DNA of 64,000 nt from Diplonema papillatum (taxonomy: Eukaryota; Euglenozoa; Diplonemea; Diplonemida; Diplonemidae), in contig JAPJBO010000182.1 of NCBI GenBank assembly GCA_030068145.1, positions 116,001-180,000 of the forward strand, read 5' to 3'. Position numbers and translations under genes: made by a program. Each line of letters opens with the position of its first letter. Position 1 is the stretch's first letter. The notes under the pieces were generated by a model that worked only from the letters and a program-made list of their open reading frames with translations, was not told the origin of the DNA and searched no databases. Of the stretch, positions 12,601 to 28,189 are shown piece by piece.

Positions 12601-15600
12601 ATATCTTGGCGGCGAGATCTCCTGACACCTTGGCGGCGAGATCTCCTGATACCTTGGCGGCGAGATCTCCTGATATCTTGGCGGCGAGATCTCCTGATAC
12701 CTTGGCGGCGAGATCTCCTGATACCTTGGCGGCGAGATCTCCTGATACCTTGGCGGCGAGATCTTCTGATACCTTGGTGGCGAGATCTCCTGATACCTTG
12801 GCGGCGAGATCTCCTGATACCTTGGCGGCGAGATCTCCTGATACCTTGGCGGCGAGATCTCCTGATACCTTGGCGGCGAGATCTCCTGATACCTTGGCGG
12901 CGAGATCTCCTGATACCTTGGCGGCGAGATCTCCTGATACCTTGGCGGCGAGATCTCCTGATACCTTGGCGGCGAGATCTCCTGATACCTTGGCGGCGAG
13001 ATCTCCTGATACCTTGGTGGCGAGATCTCCTGATACCTTGGCGGCGAGATCTCCTGATACCTTGGTGGCGAGATCTCCTGATACCTTGGTGGCGAGATCT
13101 CCTGATACCTTGGCGGCGAGATCTCCTGATACCTTGGTGGCGAGATCTCCTGATACCTTGGCGGCGAGATCTCCTGATACCTTGGCGGCGAGATCTCCTG
13201 ATACCTTGGCGGCGAGATCTCCTGATACCTTGGCGGCGAGATCTCCTGATACCTTGGTGGCGAGATCTCCTGATAACTTGGCGGCGAGATCTCCTGATAC
13301 CTTGGCGAGATCTCTTGATAACTTGGCGGCGAGATCTCCTGATACCTTGGTGGCGAGACCTCCTCATACCTTGGTGGTGAGATCTTCTGATACCTTGGTG
13401 GCGAGATCTCCTGATACCTTGGTGGCGGCGAGATCTCCTGATACCTTGGCGGCGAGATCTTCTGATACCTTGGCGGCGAGATCTTCTGATAACTTGGCGG
13501 CGAGATCTCCTGACACCTTGGCGGCGAGATCTTCTGATACCTTGGCGGCGAGATCTCCTGATACCTTGGCGGCGAGATCTCCTGATACCTTGGCGGCGAG
13601 ATCTCCTGATACCTTGGTGGCGAGATCTCCTGATAACTTGGCGGCGAGATCTCCTGATACCTTGGTGGCGAGATCTCCTGATACCTTGGCGGCGAGATCT
13701 CCTGATACCTTGGTGGCGAGATCTCCTGATACCTTGGCGGCGAGATCTCCTGATACCTTGGCGGCGAGATCTCCTGATACCTTGGTGGCGAGATCTCCTG
13801 ATAACTTGGCGGCGAGATCTCCTGATACCTTGGCGAGATCTCCTGATAACTTGGCGGCGAGATCTCCTGATACCTTGGTGGCGAGATCTCCTGATACCTT
13901 GGCGGCGAGATCTCCTGATACCTTGGCGGCGAGATCTCCTGATACCTTGGCGGCGAGATCTCCTGATACCTTGGCGGCGAGATCTCCTGATACCTTGGCG
14001 GCGAGATCTCCTGATACCTTGGCGGCGAGATCTCCTGATACCTTGGCGGCGAGATCTCCTGATACCTTGGCGGCGAGATCTCCTGATACCTTGGCGGCGA
14101 GATCTCCTGATACCTTGGCGGCGAGATCTCCTGATACCTTGGCGGCGAGATCTCCTGATACCTTGGCGGCGAGATCTCCTGATACCTTGGTGGCGAGATC
14201 TCCTGATACCTTGGCGGCGAGATCTCCTGATACCTTGGCGGCGAGATCTCCTGATACCTTGGTGGCGAGATCTCCTGATACCTTGGCGGCGAGATCTCCT
14301 GATACCTTGGTGGCGAGATCTCCTGATACCTTGGCGGCGAGATCTCCTGATACCTTGGTGGCGAGATCTCCTGATACCTTGGCGGCGAGATCTCCTGATA
14401 CCTTGGCGGCGAGATCTCCTGATACCTTGGCGGCGAGATCTCCTGATACCTTGGTGGCGAGATCTCCTGATAACTTGGCGGCGAGATCTCCTGATACCTT
14501 GGCGAGATCTCTTGATAACTTGGCGGCGAGATCTCCTGATACCTTGGTGGCGAGACCTCCTCATACCTTGGTGGCGAGATCTTCTGATACCTTGGTGGCG
14601 AGATCTCCTGATACCTTGGTGGCGGCGAGATCTCCTGATACCTTGGCGGCGAGATCTTCTGATACCTTGGCGGCGAGATCTTCTGATAACTTGGCGGCGA
14701 GATCTCCTGACACCTTGGCGGCGAGATCTTCTGATACCTTGGCGGCGAGATCTCCTGATACCTTGGCGGCGAGATCTCCTGATACCTTGGCGGCGAGATC
14801 TCCTGATACCTTGGTGGCGAGATCTCCTGATAACTTGGCGGCGAGATCTCCTGATACCTTGGTGGCGAGATCTCCTGATACCTTGGCGGCGAGATCTCCT
14901 GATACCTTGGTGGCGAGATCTCCTGATACCTTGGTGGCGAGATCTCCTGATAACTTGGCGGCGAGATCTCCTGATACCTTGGCGGCGAGATCTCCTGATA
15001 ACTTGGCGGCGAGATCTCCTGATACCTTGGCGGCGAGATCTCCTGATACCTTGGCGGCGAGATCTCCTGATACCTTGGCGGCGAGATCTCCTGATACCTT
15101 GGCGGCGAGATCTCCTGATACCTTGGCGGCGAGATCTCCTGATACCTTGGCGGCGAGATCTCCTGATACCTTGGCGGCGAGATCTCCTGACACCTTGGCG
15201 GCGAGATCTCCTGATACCTTGGCGGCGAGATCTCCTGATACCTTGGCGGCGAGATCTCCTGATAACTTGGCGGCGAGATCTCCTGATAACTTGGCGGCGA
15301 GATCTCCTGATACCTTGGTGGCGAGATCTCCTGATACCTTGGCGGCGAGATCTCCTGATACCTTGGCGGCGAGATCTCCTGATACCTTGGCGGCGAGATC
15401 TCCTGATACCTTGGTGGCGAGATCTCCTGATAACTTGGCGGCGAGATCTCCTGATACCTTGGCGGCGAGATCTCCTGATAACTTGGCGGCGAGATCTCCT
15501 GATACCTTGGTGGCGAGATCTCCTGATACCTTGGCGGCGAGATCTCCTGATACCTTGGCGGCGAGATCTCCTGATACCTTGGCGGCGAGATCTCCTGATA

Positions 15601-17585
15601 CCTTGGCGGCGAGATCTCCTGATACCTTGGCGGCGAGATCTCCTGATACCTTGGCGGCGAGATCTCCTGATACCTTGGCGGCGAGATCTCCTGATACCTT
15701 GGCGGCGAGATCTCCTGATACCTTGGCGGCGAGATCTCCTGACACCTTGGCGGCGAGATCTCCTGATACCTTGGTGGCGAGATCTCCTGATAACTTGGCG
15801 GCGAGATCTCCTGATACCTTGGCGGCGAGATCTCCTGATATCTTGGCGGCGAGATCTCCTGATACCTTGGCGGCGAGATCTCCTGATACCTTGGTGGCGA
15901 GATCTCCTGATATCTTGGCGGCGAGATCTCCTGATACCTTGGCGGCGAGATCTCCTGATACCTTGGTGGCGAGATCTCCTGATACCTTGGCGGCGAGATC
16001 TCCTGATACCTTGGCGGCGAGATCTCCTGATACCTTGGCGGCGAGATCTCCTGATACCTTGGCGGCGAGATCTCCTGATACCTTGGTGGCGAGATCTCCT
16101 GATACCTTGGCGGCGAGATCTCCTGATACCTTGGCGGCGAGATCTCCTGATACCTTGGCGGCGAGATCTCTTCTGATACCTTGGCGGCGAGATCTCCTGA
16201 CACCTTGGCGGCGAGATCTCCTGATACCTTGGTGGCGAGATCTCCTGATAACTTGGCGGCGAGATCTCCTGACACCTTGGCGGCGAGATCTCCTGATATC
16301 TTGGCGGCGAGATCTCCTGACACCTTGGCGGCGAGATCTCCTGATACCTTGGTGGCGAGATCGCCTGATAACTTGGTGGCGAGATCTCCTGATAACTTGG
16401 TGGCGAGAGCTCCTGATAACTTGGCGGCGAGATCTCCTGACACCTTGGCGGCGAGATCTCCTGATACCTTGGTGGCGAGATCTCCTGACACCTTGGCGGC
16501 GAGATCTCCTGACACCTTGGCGGCGAGATCGCCTGTTAACTTGGTGGCGAGATCTCCTGATAACTTGGTGGCGAGATCTCCTGATAACTTGGCGGCGAGA
16601 TCTCCTGACACCTTGGTGGCGAGATCTCCTGATACCTTGGCGGCGAGATCTCCTGATACCTTGGCGGCGAGATCTCCTGATACCTTGGCGGCGAGATCTC
16701 CTGATACCTTGGCGGCGAGATCTCTTCTGATACCTTGGCGGCGAGATCTCCTGACACCTTGGCGGCGAGATCTCCTGATACCTTGGTGGCGAGATCTCCT
16801 GATAACTTGGCGGCGAGATCTCCTGACACCTTGGCGGCGAGATCTCCTGATATCTTGGCGGCGAGATCTCCTGGCACCTTGGCGGCGAGATCTCCTGATA
16901 CCTTGGTGGCGAGATCGCCTGATAACTTGGTGGCGAGATCTCCTGATAACTTGGTGGCGAGAGCTCCTGATAACTTGGCGGCGAGATCTCCTGACACCTT
17001 GGCGGCGAGATCTCCTGATACCTTGGTGGCGAGATCTCCTGACACCTTGGCGGCGAGATCTCCTGACACCTTGGCGGCGAGATCGCCTGTTAACTTGGTG
17101 GCGAGATCTCCTGATAACTTGGTGGCGAGAGCTCCTGATAACTTGGCGGCGAGATCTCCTGACACCTTGGTGGCGAGATCTCCTGATACCTTGGCGGCGA
17201 GATCTCCTGATACCTTGGCGGCGAGATCTCTTCTGATACCTTGGCGGCGAGATCTCCTGACACCTTGGCGGCGAGATCTCCTGATACCTTGGTGGCGAGA
17301 TCTCCTGATAACTTGGCGGCGAGATCTCCTGACACCTTGGCGGCGAGATCTCCTGATATCTTGGCGGCGAGATCTCCTGGCACCTTGGCGGCGAGATCTC
17401 CTGATACCTTGGTGGCGAGATCGCCTGATAACTTGGTGGCGAGATCTCCTGATAACTTGGTGGTGAGAGCTCCTGATAACTTGGCGGCGAGATCTCCTGA
17501 CACCTTGGCGGCGAGATCTCCTGATACCTTGGTGGCGAGATCTCCTGACACCGTGGCGGCGAGATTTCCTCATACCTTGGTGGCC
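9609..17585 (+). repeat. 8-kb array of a 24-bp unit with higher-order structure
   Basis: Roughly 330 units of AGATCTCCTGATACC plus TTGGCGGCG, with recurring variants (GTGGCG, GATAAC, GACACC, GATATC). Each standard unit holds a BglII site (AGATCT). Because the unit is 24 bp, five of six frames lack a stop, which gives repeats such as RSPDTLAA, ISPPRYQE and GDLAAKVS. The long frames, up to about 2600 codons, are therefore not evidence of a protein. Higher-order copies are visible. A distinctive block with a short unit (CTTGGCGAGATC) and a doubled GGCGGCG occurs at about 13300-13440 and again at 14505-14640. A 26-bp unit (GATCTCTTCTGATACC) marks 12260, 16171, 16725 and 17231, the last three spaced 554 and 506 bp. 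Confidence 0.97.
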
Positions 17586-17748
17586 GTACAAGCAACCCCA
17601 CTACCGACCACTGCAAGCCAAAACCGTGACGAATAATTGACCGCAAATACTACCCAAAAATTCTGACCCAAAAACCAAGATGGCACCCCCGGACCAAAAT
17701 TGCACCCTCGGAAAGAGATATCCAGAATTGGACCCAAAAAGTACCCGT

Positions 17749-17966
17749 GGCCATTTAAGCAACCTTTGAAACATTGCTGGCAATATAAGCAACTTCTGAA
17801 ACATTGCTCGCCATATAAGCAACTTTTGAAACATTGCTGGCCATAGAAGCAACGTTTGAAACATAGCTGGCCATATAGGCAACTTTTGACACATTGCTGG
17901 CCATATAAGATATTTATGAAACTTAGTGGCCATATAAGCAGTTTCTGATAAGTAGGCTGGCCATAG
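17749..17966 (+). repeat. 30-bp tandem array next to the synthase 3' end
   Basis: About seven diverged units of GGCCATATAAGCAACTTTTG plus AAACATTGCT. It ends directly at the family G motif in which the synthase stop codon lies. Confidence 0.9.
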
Positions 17967-17998
17967 AGGTTCGGTGTTTTAGGGTCTCCGGTTGACCA
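17967..17998 (-). repeat. Family G motif at the synthase 3' end
   Basis: The minus strand reads GTGGTCAACCGGAGACCC then TAAAACACCGAACCTCT. It overlaps the last codons of the synthase gene, whose TAA stop (17979-17981) is part of the motif. Confidence 0.75.
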
Positions 17999-20441
17999 CA
18001 TTATTGGTCTTCAAAGAAACTAGTTTCGTTTCCCCACCGAAAGGAATAGAGCAAACCTCGTCCCACTCGGCGGCTGGGTCGGACAGGACGGTGATAGCGC
18101 CGCCAGCGCCGATGCGGAGGGAGAATCCTCGGCCGTCGTCGTGCGGGGTCGAGTTTGGCGTCGCGGGCTGTGCGATGACGGCGGTGCGAATGGCGATGTT
18201 CAAATCGCAGCTCCCGTGGACTGACAGGTACCCGATGCTGCCCGTGTAGACGCCTCGCCTCCTCCGCTCGAGGGCCTGGATGATCTCCATCGTCCGCAGC
18301 TTCGGCGCGCCGACGATCGAACCGCCGGGGAAGGCTGCGGTCAGCGCGTCGGTCGGGACGAACTTCGCGTGGAGCTTCCCCCGCACCGTCGTCACCATTT
18401 GGTGAACCGTTTTGTACGTCTCGATCGCCATCAAACTGGGCACGGTCACGCTCCCGAGCTCGCAGAGCATCCCCAAGTCGTTTCGAAGCAGGTCCGCGAT
18501 CATCAGGTTCTCACACTGGTCCTTCTCGCTCGACCGGAGCTCCTCCTTCAAGGCTTCGTCGTTCACCGGGTCCGACAGGTCGCGTCGGATCGTCCCTTTG
18601 ATGGGCTTCGCCTCCGCCCACCCGTCGCTGCCGACTTTCAGGAAGCGCTCTGGACTCGAGCTGCACACCGCGGCGCGGCCGTGGACGCTGATGAAGGCGG
18701 AATACGGCGCACCGTTGACCTTCCGCAGCTTCTTGTAGAAGTCGAGCGGGTTCCGGGCCACCGAGGCCGCGACGGGGCAGTCGAACTGGTTGGTCAGGCA
18801 GACTTCGTACGTGTCGCCGTCGAGGATGTGCCGCTGCGACTCGGCGATGCTCCCGATGTACTCCTCCCGCGACTGGGACGGCGTAAAGGTCACCTTCCCA
18901 GCGGGTGTCCCTTGTTCCGTTTGAACAGGCTTCGGCGACAAGTCGTCTGCTGCTGGCTGGTGCTGGCAGGTTTCGCTTCCTGCCACACTGCTCTCGATGC
19001 TCTTCTCTCGGGACGGGGACGGCGTGAAGGTCACCTTCCCAGTGCTGCCAGCCTCGGCCGGAGTGCTCCCAACGAGCCCTTGTTCCGTTTGAACAGGCTT
19101 CGGCGACAAGTCGTTTGCTGCCGGCTGGTGCTGGCAGGTTTCGCTTCCTGCCACACTGCTCTCGACGCTCTTCTCTCGGGACTGGGCCGGCGTGATGGTC
19201 ACCTTCCCAGTGCTGCCAGCCTCGGCCGGAGTGCTCCCAACGAGCCCTTGTTCCGTTTGAACAGGCTTCGGCGACAAGCCGCCTGCAGCCGGCTGGTGCT
19301 GGCAGGGAGAAAAGCTGGCAACGCGGGTGTTGGAAAACGCCCTCCCCAGCCGCTCTGCGGCGAGCGCGAGCCACGCTGACGACGCCGCCGCGCAGCTCGC
19401 GCTTTGGTCGTTGCCGCCGTAGCTCCCCCCGCTGCCGCCGCCGCCGGTGCCGACTGCTACGTTGCTGTTGTCGTTGTGCCTGCTGCCGCTGGTGCCGTTG
19501 CCGTTGCCGTTGCCGCAGCTGGTGCTCTCACGAACACCATTAATTTTGCCGTTGCCGTTGCTGTAGCTGTTGCCGTTGCTGTTGTTCTTGTTGCCGTTGT
19601 TGTTGCTGCCGCTGCTGCTGCTGTTGTTGTTGCTGTCGTCGTTGCGGCTGCGGCTGCCGCCGCAGTCGCTTCCGTTCGCGCCGCTGCCGCCGCCGTTGAC
19701 GTTGTTTCTGTTGTTGCTGTTTTCACCGCTTCGGCCGCCGCCGCCGCCGCCGCCCCGGCCCGCGCTTTCGCCGCAGCTGCCGCTGCTGCTGCTGGAGCTG
19801 CTGCTGCTGCGGCTGCGGCGGCGGCGCTCGTTTCCGGCTGCTGCTCCCGCTGCTTTGCCGCCGGCGGCGTTGCTGACGGTGTCGCAAAGGTACACGACGC
19901 CTTCGTCGTGGTCCAGAACCGCGAACCGCTCCACGAAGAGCATGAACAGATCAGGCACGTCGAGCCCTGTCTCCGCCGGGCCCAGGTCGATCGAACCCGG
20001 ATCGATGCCGTGCAGCTTCGCCGCACACTCCGCCCGCATCTCGTACCCGACGTACCCAAGGAACCCACCCATGAACGGAAGCTCGGCCTGTGCCACGCCT
20101 TCCAGCCACGCCTCCGTACGGCTCCCCTTCGCTTGCTCTTGTGCCTTCGCCGCTCCGTCAGCCCCTGTTCCGGTGGCTTTGCATGATTCCCTCGCGCCTG
20201 CTTCCGCTTCGCGGCCTCCCTTCGCTTGTCCTCGTGCATTGGACACTTCATCGTTACCAGGTTCGGTAGCTTCGCACGCTTCGTTGCCGGCGGCCCGGGT
20301 GCGGAGCCACACGGGCGGCAGCGTGCGGCGAACGAGGCCGTCCGCCTTCCTTTGGCGCAGGTGGCGCTCCATCTCGGCGAGGGCGTCGGGTTCAGGGTCC
20401 GCGTGGGCTACGGGCAAACGCTGCTCGGAGTTTCCTGGCGG

Positions 20442-20480
<39 letters not shown>

Positions 20481-21953
20481 AGCTGACGGTGCCGAACTTG
20501 GCGTGGCTGAAGGGGCTGTGCTCGTCGCGGCTGCGCTTGGCGCTGCTTGCACCGCGCGTGTGCTTGCTGCTGCTGCTGCTGGACATGCTGACGGCAGTGC
20601 GGCCGGTGCAGTTGGTGGGGCTTTGCTTTCTGCAGCTCCTGCTGCACTTGGTGCAACCGCTGCTGCATTCGGCGCTGCCGCGCTTGGCGAGACTGCGCTT
20701 GCCGCTGCTGCCGCTGGCGATACTGCACTTGGCAGAGCTGGGCTTGCAGCTGCTGCTGCATTCGGCGCTGCCGCGCTTGGCGAGACCGTGCTTGCCGCTG
20801 CTGCTGCTGGCGATACTGCACTTGGCAGAGCTGGGCTTGCAGCTGCTGCTGCATTCGGCGCTGCCGCGCTTGGCGAGACTGCGCTTGGCGCCGCTGCCGC
20901 TGGCGATACTGCACTTGGCAGAGCTGGGCTTGCAGCTGCTGGTGCATTTGGCGCTGCCGCGCTTGGCGAGACTGCGCTTGCCACCGCCCGCCCTCCGCCG
21001 CACGTTTTTTCGACGACAAACGCACCGGCGTGCTCGCTGTCCGCCATGACCGAGTACCGGCCCCTCGGGTCGCTGCTGTCGAGCCAGCAGCAGCTCGAGC
21101 CGGCGCTTCCGACGCAGCCCCCGCCGCCTCCGCCGTACAACGCCTCGAAAACGAGCTCCGCGGCTTCCAGCCGCGTGTCCAAGCCTTTCGGCAGGACCAC
21201 CGGAACCACTTCCAACGTCCGCAGGGCGGAGTTGGAAATAGCCGGGGAACTGGCAGGCGGTCCTTCTGGGTAGCCGGGGGGTGTTCTGAGTACCCAGCTC
21301 TCGGCTGGGCCCCACCCGCATACGCCAGCAAAGGCTGTGAGCAGCGCCATGCCGGTCTTGGTGCACACGGACTCCGGGTGGTACTGCACCCCCCACTGCC
21401 GGCGGCCGACGACTTTGAGGGCCATCGGGATGTCACGCGCTCCGTTGCACTCGGGCGCGGCCGCGGTGACCTTGATCCGCGTCGGATCGACGGAGCTGGG
21501 ATCGACCATAAGGCTGTGGTACCGGACGGCTGTGAAGACGGGCGGGAGGTGCTTCATGAGCTCATCCTCAGGGTCCTTCACCACTACAGTGGCCACCTCC
21601 CCGTGGACGACTCTCGGCGCTTTGATGACGGAACAGCCGTTGTGGAGCCCCATGGCTTGGAACCCGAGGCAGACGCCCAGAATCGGGCCGTCGTACAGCT
21701 CGAGAAGGTCGCTGCAGACGCCGATGTCGTTGGGGATGGCCGGGTGCCCAGGTCCGGGGCTGATCACGACGCCCGAGAACTGCGCCACGAAGGCTGCGTC
21801 GCGGCTTCTCGGGTCGTGGTTCTTGATCACGAGGGGAGCAGCCCCCGTCACGACCCCGATGTACTGGTACAGATTGTACGTGTAGCTGTCGTAGTTGTCG
21901 ACCAGCAGCATCCGCCGCTGCTGCTGCTGCCCTGTCGTCACTTCTCCTTCCAT
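17979..21953 (-). CDS. ADCS: Bifunctional aminodeoxychorismate synthase (PabA-PabB fusion)
   Basis: Makes 4-amino-4-deoxychorismate from chorismate and glutamine, the first committed step to p-aminobenzoate and folate. The 1324-aa protein has an N-terminal class I glutamine amidotransferase (about residues 14-215) with nucleophile Cys95 in GVCLGFQAMG and the His192/Glu194 pair in YHPES. Next comes a long Ala/Ser/Pro linker, then a PabB N-terminal part around residue 628 (FMGGFLGYVGYEM), a Ser/Gly/Asn-rich insert, and the chorismate-binding part. The PIKGT motif with Lys1119 is typical of PabB; anthranilate synthase has Ala there. The insert before the catalytic part holds 2-3 copies of a 56-aa repeat (168-bp period near 18.92-19.31 kb). 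The start is ATG at 21953, 14 residues before the conserved [14 protein letters not shown]. An AG at the end of GGGACTGTCAG lies about 20 nt upstream and could accept the spliced leader. No intron is needed. The last residues (NRRP) and the stop come from a family G motif. The large linkers are unusual for the family. Confidence 0.93.
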
Positions 21954-22008
21954 CTTGCTCCCTTCGATTTCTGACAGTCCCTAGCAAGGCATTTGTAAAT
22001 ACAGCTTT

Positions 22009-25426
<3,418 letters not shown>

Positions 25427-25616
25427 ACCCAGACTGTTTCGAGTTGTTCGAGGTGTTATTACAGGTTTCTAAAGTTAGGGTATGCATAGCACCTCGGTGT
25501 ACATGCTACGCTGCTACACAGTACGTAGGTATGACCACCTACAGCCTGTATAGCTACGTAGTATCCTCCTTTGCTGGTACGTAAGCACCCATAGTGGTAC
25601 ACACAGCATGCAGTAT

Positions 25617-25679
25617 GTGTAAATTTGTTGCATTAGTGTGATTGTCAGGCCTTCGACTACCCTGAGCAACGCACTATGC
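25617..25679 (+). repeat. Left arm of a perfect 63-bp inverted repeat
   Basis: GTGTAAATTTGTTGCATTAG through GAGCAACGCACTATGC is repeated exactly, inverted, at 28124-28186. A diverged third copy lies at 56714-56772 beside the second ankyrin gene. The arms bracket about 2.4 kb of GC-rich sequence and two minisatellites. This could be a mobile unit or a past inversion. Confidence 0.9.
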
Positions 25680-25689
25680 ACACTCCGTG

Positions 25690-26090
25690 TCTACGTCACA
25701 GCAGATGGAACGCGTCTGTTACGTCGCCGCGGAGGCGGCCTACGAGTGGGTGTCATTGTGGCCTCCCGGCCGGAGCCATCGTTGGATGACCCTTCGCTCG
25801 TTTCTTCGCGTTTGCGTCGGTTCGCGCGTCGGATGGACGCAGCCGGGGGCTGCGCATTCGGCGGCGTTCGTCGGGCGGGGGTGTTGGCCCGGAGTTGCGG
25901 CGTTGCGCGTCGGCGCCGCCGCGCTGGCGGGGTGCGTGGGACGGAAAGGTCCTCCGCAGCACGCCGCCGCAGCGGCGCGCGATCGATCGTTGGTGAGTCT
26001 CCCAGGCCGGAGCCGGAGACCATAGTGGTACACACAGCATGCAGTAGCACTACACAGCGGGGATGGATATGCTGTCGATGCTCTGCGGTG
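25690..26090. other. GC-rich stretch with open frames on both strands, no gene recognised
   Basis: Several overlapping frames are open because of high GC content. A short part (about 25725-25795) resembles 56560-56635 near the second ankyrin gene (CGGAGCCAT, GGCCGGAGCC context), so it may be a fragment of ankyrin-gene flank. No domain is visible. Confidence 0.4.
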
Positions 26091-26925
26091 TGACAACAGA
26101 ACAAACCCCAGGGCCGACGGAGGAGACTCACATCTGGGCAGAAATAATGTAAGGGGATGCACTGGCCCTCCACCGCTCTGGTGGTAGAATGTCCTGCGGG
26201 AGGTGACAACAGAACAAGCCCCAGGGCCGACGGGGGAGACTCACGTCTGGGCAGAAATAATGCAAGGGGATGCACTATCCCTCCACCGCTCTGGTGGTAC
26301 AATGTCCTGCGGGAGGTGACAACAGAACAAGCCCCAGGGCCGACGGGGGAGACTCACGTCTGGGCAGAAATAATGCAAGGGGATGCACTATCCCTGCACC
26401 GCTCTGGTGGTAGAATGTCCTGCGGGAGGTGACAACAGAACAAGCCCCAGGGCCGACGGGGGAGACTCACGTCTGGGCAGAAATAATGCAAGGGGATGCA
26501 CTATCCCTCCACCGCTCTGGTGGTAGAATGTCCTGCGGGAGGTGACAACAGAACAAGCCCCAGGGCCGACGGGGGAGACTCACGTCTGGGCAGAAATAAT
26601 GCAAGGGGATGCACTATCCCTCCACCGCTCTGGTGGTAGAATGTCCTGCGGGAGGTGACAACAGAACAAGCCCCAGGGCCGACGGGGGAGACTCACGTCT
26701 GGGCAGAAATAATGCAAGGGGATGCACTATCCCTGCACCGCTCTGGTGGTAGAATGTCCTGCGGGAGGTGACAACAGAACAAGCCCCAGGGCCGACGGGG
26801 GAGACTCACGTCTGGGCAGAAATAATGCAAGGGGATGCACTGTCCCTCCACCGCTCTGGTGGTAGAATGTCCTGCGGGAGGTGACAACACAGAAAAAACC
26901 CCAGGGCCGACGGAGGAGACTCGCT
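26091..26925 (+). repeat. 113-bp tandem array
   Basis: Seven to eight units with exact 113-bp spacing, seen at AGAACAAGCC starting at 26211, 26324, 26437 and onward. The unit contains GGGCCGACGGGGGAGACTCA, AATAATGCAAGGGGATGCAC and CACCGCTCTGGTGGTAGAAT. Edge units are more diverged than central ones. Confidence 0.95.
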
Positions 26926-26929
26926 CTCC

Positions 26930-27390
26930 TGGATCAGGTCGGTGATGGCGTGTAGGTCCCGTCTGCCAACGGTCTGCACATGAACGACTGGAGAGAAAGG
27001 GGAAAATGGACAAGAACTAAGCTTCGTACGAACAGAGACAAAAGCACCCGAGAAGAGACTCAAAAGAAGAAAAGCGAGCAATATGCAACTTTTTTCATGC
27101 TTCCAACGAGGTGTCAGGATTACTCAGTGGGCTGGGACCTTTCGCCAGCACCCGCTTCACAAGTGCCGCACAAACCAGCATTCCTGGGTTGTCTCAACTG
27201 CAAAATCTTCTCTACGGCGGGACGGCCCCCCGGACATCTTGCAGGGGGCGTCTGCCCTGAGGACTGCCACTATCGCTCAAAGGTGGGCACAAGACTGAAG
27301 GTTGCCGCCAACTCTAGAGCCTCCCAAAGTGCGGTAGGCCAGTAATGCTGGTTGTCTCAACTACGCCGCGGACTTCAGCAGCCGTATACT
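26930..27390. other. No gene recognised
   Basis: Sequence between two minisatellites. No supported coding region or RNA. Confidence 0.4.
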
Positions 27391-27399
27391 AAGTCAATG

Positions 27400-27940
27400 C
27401 GGGAGTGAAAAAGTGCGGGAGTGGCACATTGAGGGAGTCCCACTCCCTCATTGAGGGGGTCGCACTCCCGCATTGAGGGAGTCCCACTCCCGCATGGAGG
27501 GCCTCATTGAGGGGGTCGCACTCCCTCATTGAGGGTTGAAGGGGTCCCACTCCCTCATTGAGAGGGTCGCACTCCCTCATTGAGGGAGTCCCACTCCCGC
27601 ATTGAGAGGGTCGCACTCCCTCATTTGAGGGGGTCCCACTCCCGCATTGAGGGGGTCGCACTCCCTCATTGAGGGGTCGCACTCCTTCATTGAGGGTTGA
27701 GGGGGTCGCACTCCCTCATTGAGGGGGTCCCACTCCCGCATTGAGAGGGTCGCACTCCTTCATTGAGGGGGTCCCACTCCCGCTTTGAGGGGTCGCACTC
27801 CTTCATTGAGGGTTGAGGGGGTCCCACTCCCTCATTGAGGGGTCGCACTCCTTCATTGAGGGTTGAGGGGGTTGCACTCCCTCATTGAGGGGGTCCCACT
27901 CCCGCATTGAGGGGGCCCCACTCCCTCATTGAGGGAGTGA
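27400..27940 (+). repeat. Near-palindromic minisatellite
   Basis: About twenty imperfect repeats of CACTCCCTCATTGAGGGGGT with C/G alternation in GTCGCACTCC versus GTCCCACTCC. The word CCCTCATTGAGGG is almost its own complement, so single strands could fold into many hairpins. Confidence 0.9.
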
Positions 27941-28123
27941 GGTCGACCGCACAAACGACCGCAAAACCACTCCCGCAATCCGGAGTGGGAGTCCGGGGTG
28001 TAGGAATGCTACCCGCGGCACCCTCCCCTTTTTGCGGAGTGCGCGGAAATTTTGCGAGGGGGGGCTTGGTGATCTGAGGTTGCCAGGACACAACATTGGA
28101 AAACGGCCCTGCTTTTACTGTTA

Positions 28124-28186
28124 GCATAGTGCGTTGCTCAGGGTAGTCGAAGGCCTGACAATCACACTAATGCAACAAATTTACAC
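28124..28186 (-). repeat. Right arm of the perfect 63-bp inverted repeat
   Basis: Exact reverse complement of 25617-25679. Confidence 0.9.
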
Positions 28187-28189
28187 TAC

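Noticed and set aside
9802-17646. Open reading frames of up to 2614 codons on both strands
   Set aside because: They are a trivial result of a stop-free 24-bp unit in five of six frames; indels of 2 bp switch frames between blocks, and variants do not favour any one frame.
18369-21974. Plus-strand frames opposite the synthase gene
   Set aside because: GC-rich shadows of the minus-strand gene; no conserved motif.
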